Assembly: GCF_000449425.2 (NCBI RefSeq)
Contig: NZ_AVHW01000046.1
Coordinates: forward strand, 1-64,000
Origin: Clostridioides difficile CD160
Lineage (GTDB): Bacteria; Bacillota; Clostridia; Peptostreptococcales; Peptostreptococcaceae
DNA length: 64,000 nucleotides
Direction: 5' to 3'
Below, one piece after another: positions 62,955-64,000 of this stretch. Position 1 is the stretch's first letter. Each line of letters opens with the position of its first letter. The notes under the pieces are model-generated. The model was not told the DNA's origin and ran no database searches. It saw nothing but the letters and a program-made list of their open reading frames with translations. Made by a program: the position numbers and the translations under genes.

Positions 62955-64000
62955 ATGGAGGCAATAACAGCTTTTTGTCTAGTTTTAGTATCACTGACGA
63001 TAGGTGATGTAGTTTCAGCGAAAACTAAAGCTTTTGTTCCATCAGTTTTTGTATCAGCAATTATATTTATAGTAGGATTTTGGACTTTTTTCCCAGAAAA
63101 TATTGTAGACTTAGCCGCTTTAGGAACACCATTAGCCCAATTGGGAATGCTTTTATTAATAACACATATGGGAACTATGATGAGTATTAAAGAATTGGCA
63201 GGGCAATGGAAAACAATCGTAATAGCTTTGGCAGGAATAGTAGGTATATGTGTAGGGGCTTTAGCATTAGGTACAGTAGTATTTGGATGGGATACAGCAG
63301 TAATAGCTACACCTCCTCTTACTGGGGGACTAGTTGCATCTATAATGATGGCAGATGCTGCTACAGCAAAAGGTCTTGCAAGTTTGGCAGTACTTGCAAT
63401 TTTGATGTATGTTGCACAAGGATTTGCAGGTTATCCTATTACAGCACTAATGCTTAAAAAAGAAGGAAAAAGACTTTTATCAGATTTTAGAAGTGGAAAA
63501 GTAACTACAAGTAAAGTTGAAGAAAAAACTGAGAATTTACCTGAACAAAAAAGTAGATTTAAGATAATTCCAGATTTACCTGAAAAGTATGATACAACAT
63601 ATATGATAATACTTAGATTAGGATTGGTAGCATGGTTAGCAGTACAATTTACAAATCTTACACATGAAGTTGTATCTAGATATGTTATATGTTTGATATT
63701 TGGTGTAATAGCATCAGAACTTGGAATAGTTGATAGAAAACCTCTTAACAAATCTGGTTCATTTGGATGGTTAATGACATCATTGATGGCTTTTATATTT
63801 GCAGGCTTAGCAAAAGCTACACCAGCAATGCTTGCTGAAATGGCAGTTCCTCTTGTAGGAATCATAATATTTGGTGTAATAGGAATGGGAATATTCTCTA
63901 TTATAGTAGGTAAGCTTTTAGGTGAAAGTAAAGAAATGTCTTTTTCAGTTTCTCTTACAGCACTTTATGGTTTTCCACCAAACTATATATTAACTGAAGA
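62955..64000 (+). CDS. Polytopic membrane transporter (3' end missing)
   Basis: A reading frame open from ATG at 62955 to the window end, 348 codons without a stop. It encodes about nine hydrophobic spans with small residues (VSAIIFIVGFWTFF, GMLLLITHMG, PPLTGGLVAS, GVIGMGIFSIIVG). A hydrophilic loop lies at about residues 170-215. The pattern of two related halves around a cytoplasmic loop, with Gly-rich re-entrant segments (ATPPLTGG and ALYGFPPNY), recalls sodium-coupled carriers of the GltS type. I cannot name the family or substrate. It starts behind GAGGGGGG with its own promoter. Confidence 0.65.
   Translation, partial: MEAITAFCLVLVSLTIGDVVSAKTKAFVPSVFVSAIIFIVGFWTFFPENIVDLAALGTPLAQLGMLLLITHMGTMMSIKELAGQWKTIVIALAGIVGICVGALALGTVVFGWDTAVIATPPLTGGLVASIMMADAATAKGLASLAVLAILMYVAQGFAGYPITALMLKKEGKRLLSDFRSGKVTTSKVEEKTENLPEQKSRFKIIPDLPEKYDTTYMIILRLGLVAWLAVQFTNLTHEVVSRYVICLIFGVIASELGIVDRKPLNKSGSFGWLMTSLMAFIFAGLAKATPAMLAEMAVPLVGIIIFGVIGMGIFSIIVGKLLGESKEMSFSVSLTALYGFPPNYILTE

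Noticed and set aside
63206-63457. Ser/Tyr/Arg-rich 83-codon frame on the plus strand
   Set aside because: It lies inside the transporter frame 62955-64000, in another phase, has no ribosome-binding site, and its composition is that of an off-frame translation.

Overview
The window is low-GC Firmicute DNA and almost certainly comes from Clostridioides difficile. The evidence is the CWB2-type cell-wall proteins (Cwp16/Cwp17/Cwp18-like), the butyrate-forming gene order bcd-etfB-etfA-crt-hbd-thl, and the cysteine-rich exosporium protein CdeC next to a SpoVB-like flippase. No rRNA, tRNA, CRISPR array, transposase or prophage gene was found, so this is ordinary chromosome with some accessory-looking modules.

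Layout. 1-4.1 kb: two tandem, nearly identical surface autolysin genes (three CWB2 repeats plus an Amidase_3 domain). The first is cut by the window start. The second carries a one-base deletion that separates its wall-binding half from its amidase half. 4.3-21.4 kb: seven tightly packed, mostly overlapping genes form one DNA-end-processing operon. It starts with a three-gene set (AddB-like protein with a degraded P-loop, UvrD-type helicase, stand-alone Fe-S PD-(D/E)XK nuclease), followed by addB, addA, sbcD and sbcC. The first three genes look like a split second AddAB-type machine and are the best candidate for an undescribed system here. 21.5-31 kb: a CNNM/CBS membrane protein, an AI-2E-family permease, peptidase T, a minimal CWB2 surface protein, a phosphodiesterase and NAD kinase on the minus strand, an ABC transporter with an anchored extracytoplasmic protein, and a YbaK-type deacylase.

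31-37.8 kb: the six-gene acetyl-CoA to butyryl-CoA operon. It is preceded by about 700 bp holding a strong promoter, an attenuator-like hairpin and a Rex-like inverted repeat. 37.9-40.2 kb: a pseudouridine synthase, a nucleoid-associated protein and a monocistronic acyl carrier protein. 40.3-48.6 kb: a sporulation-flavoured region with three small Cys/Trp-rich double-membrane-span proteins, a CcpA-like regulator, a basic and an acidic protein transcribed divergently, a free-standing structured RNA (6S-like), cdeC behind a SigK-like promoter, a SpoVB-like flippase and a HisJ-family phosphatase.

48.7-64 kb: a MocR-type regulator, a DUF896 protein, an M18 aminopeptidase, a GntR/UTRA-controlled mannose-family PTS that includes a BtpA/SgcQ-like protein, a LysR regulator, a lipoprotein, moeA and mobB (molybdenum cofactor), an orphan galactitol-type EIIB, a homodimeric ABC exporter, and the start of a polytopic membrane transporter cut by the window end. 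Well-formed intrinsic terminators separate most transcription units, and several starts are GTG or TTG placed by clear Shine-Dalgarno sequences.
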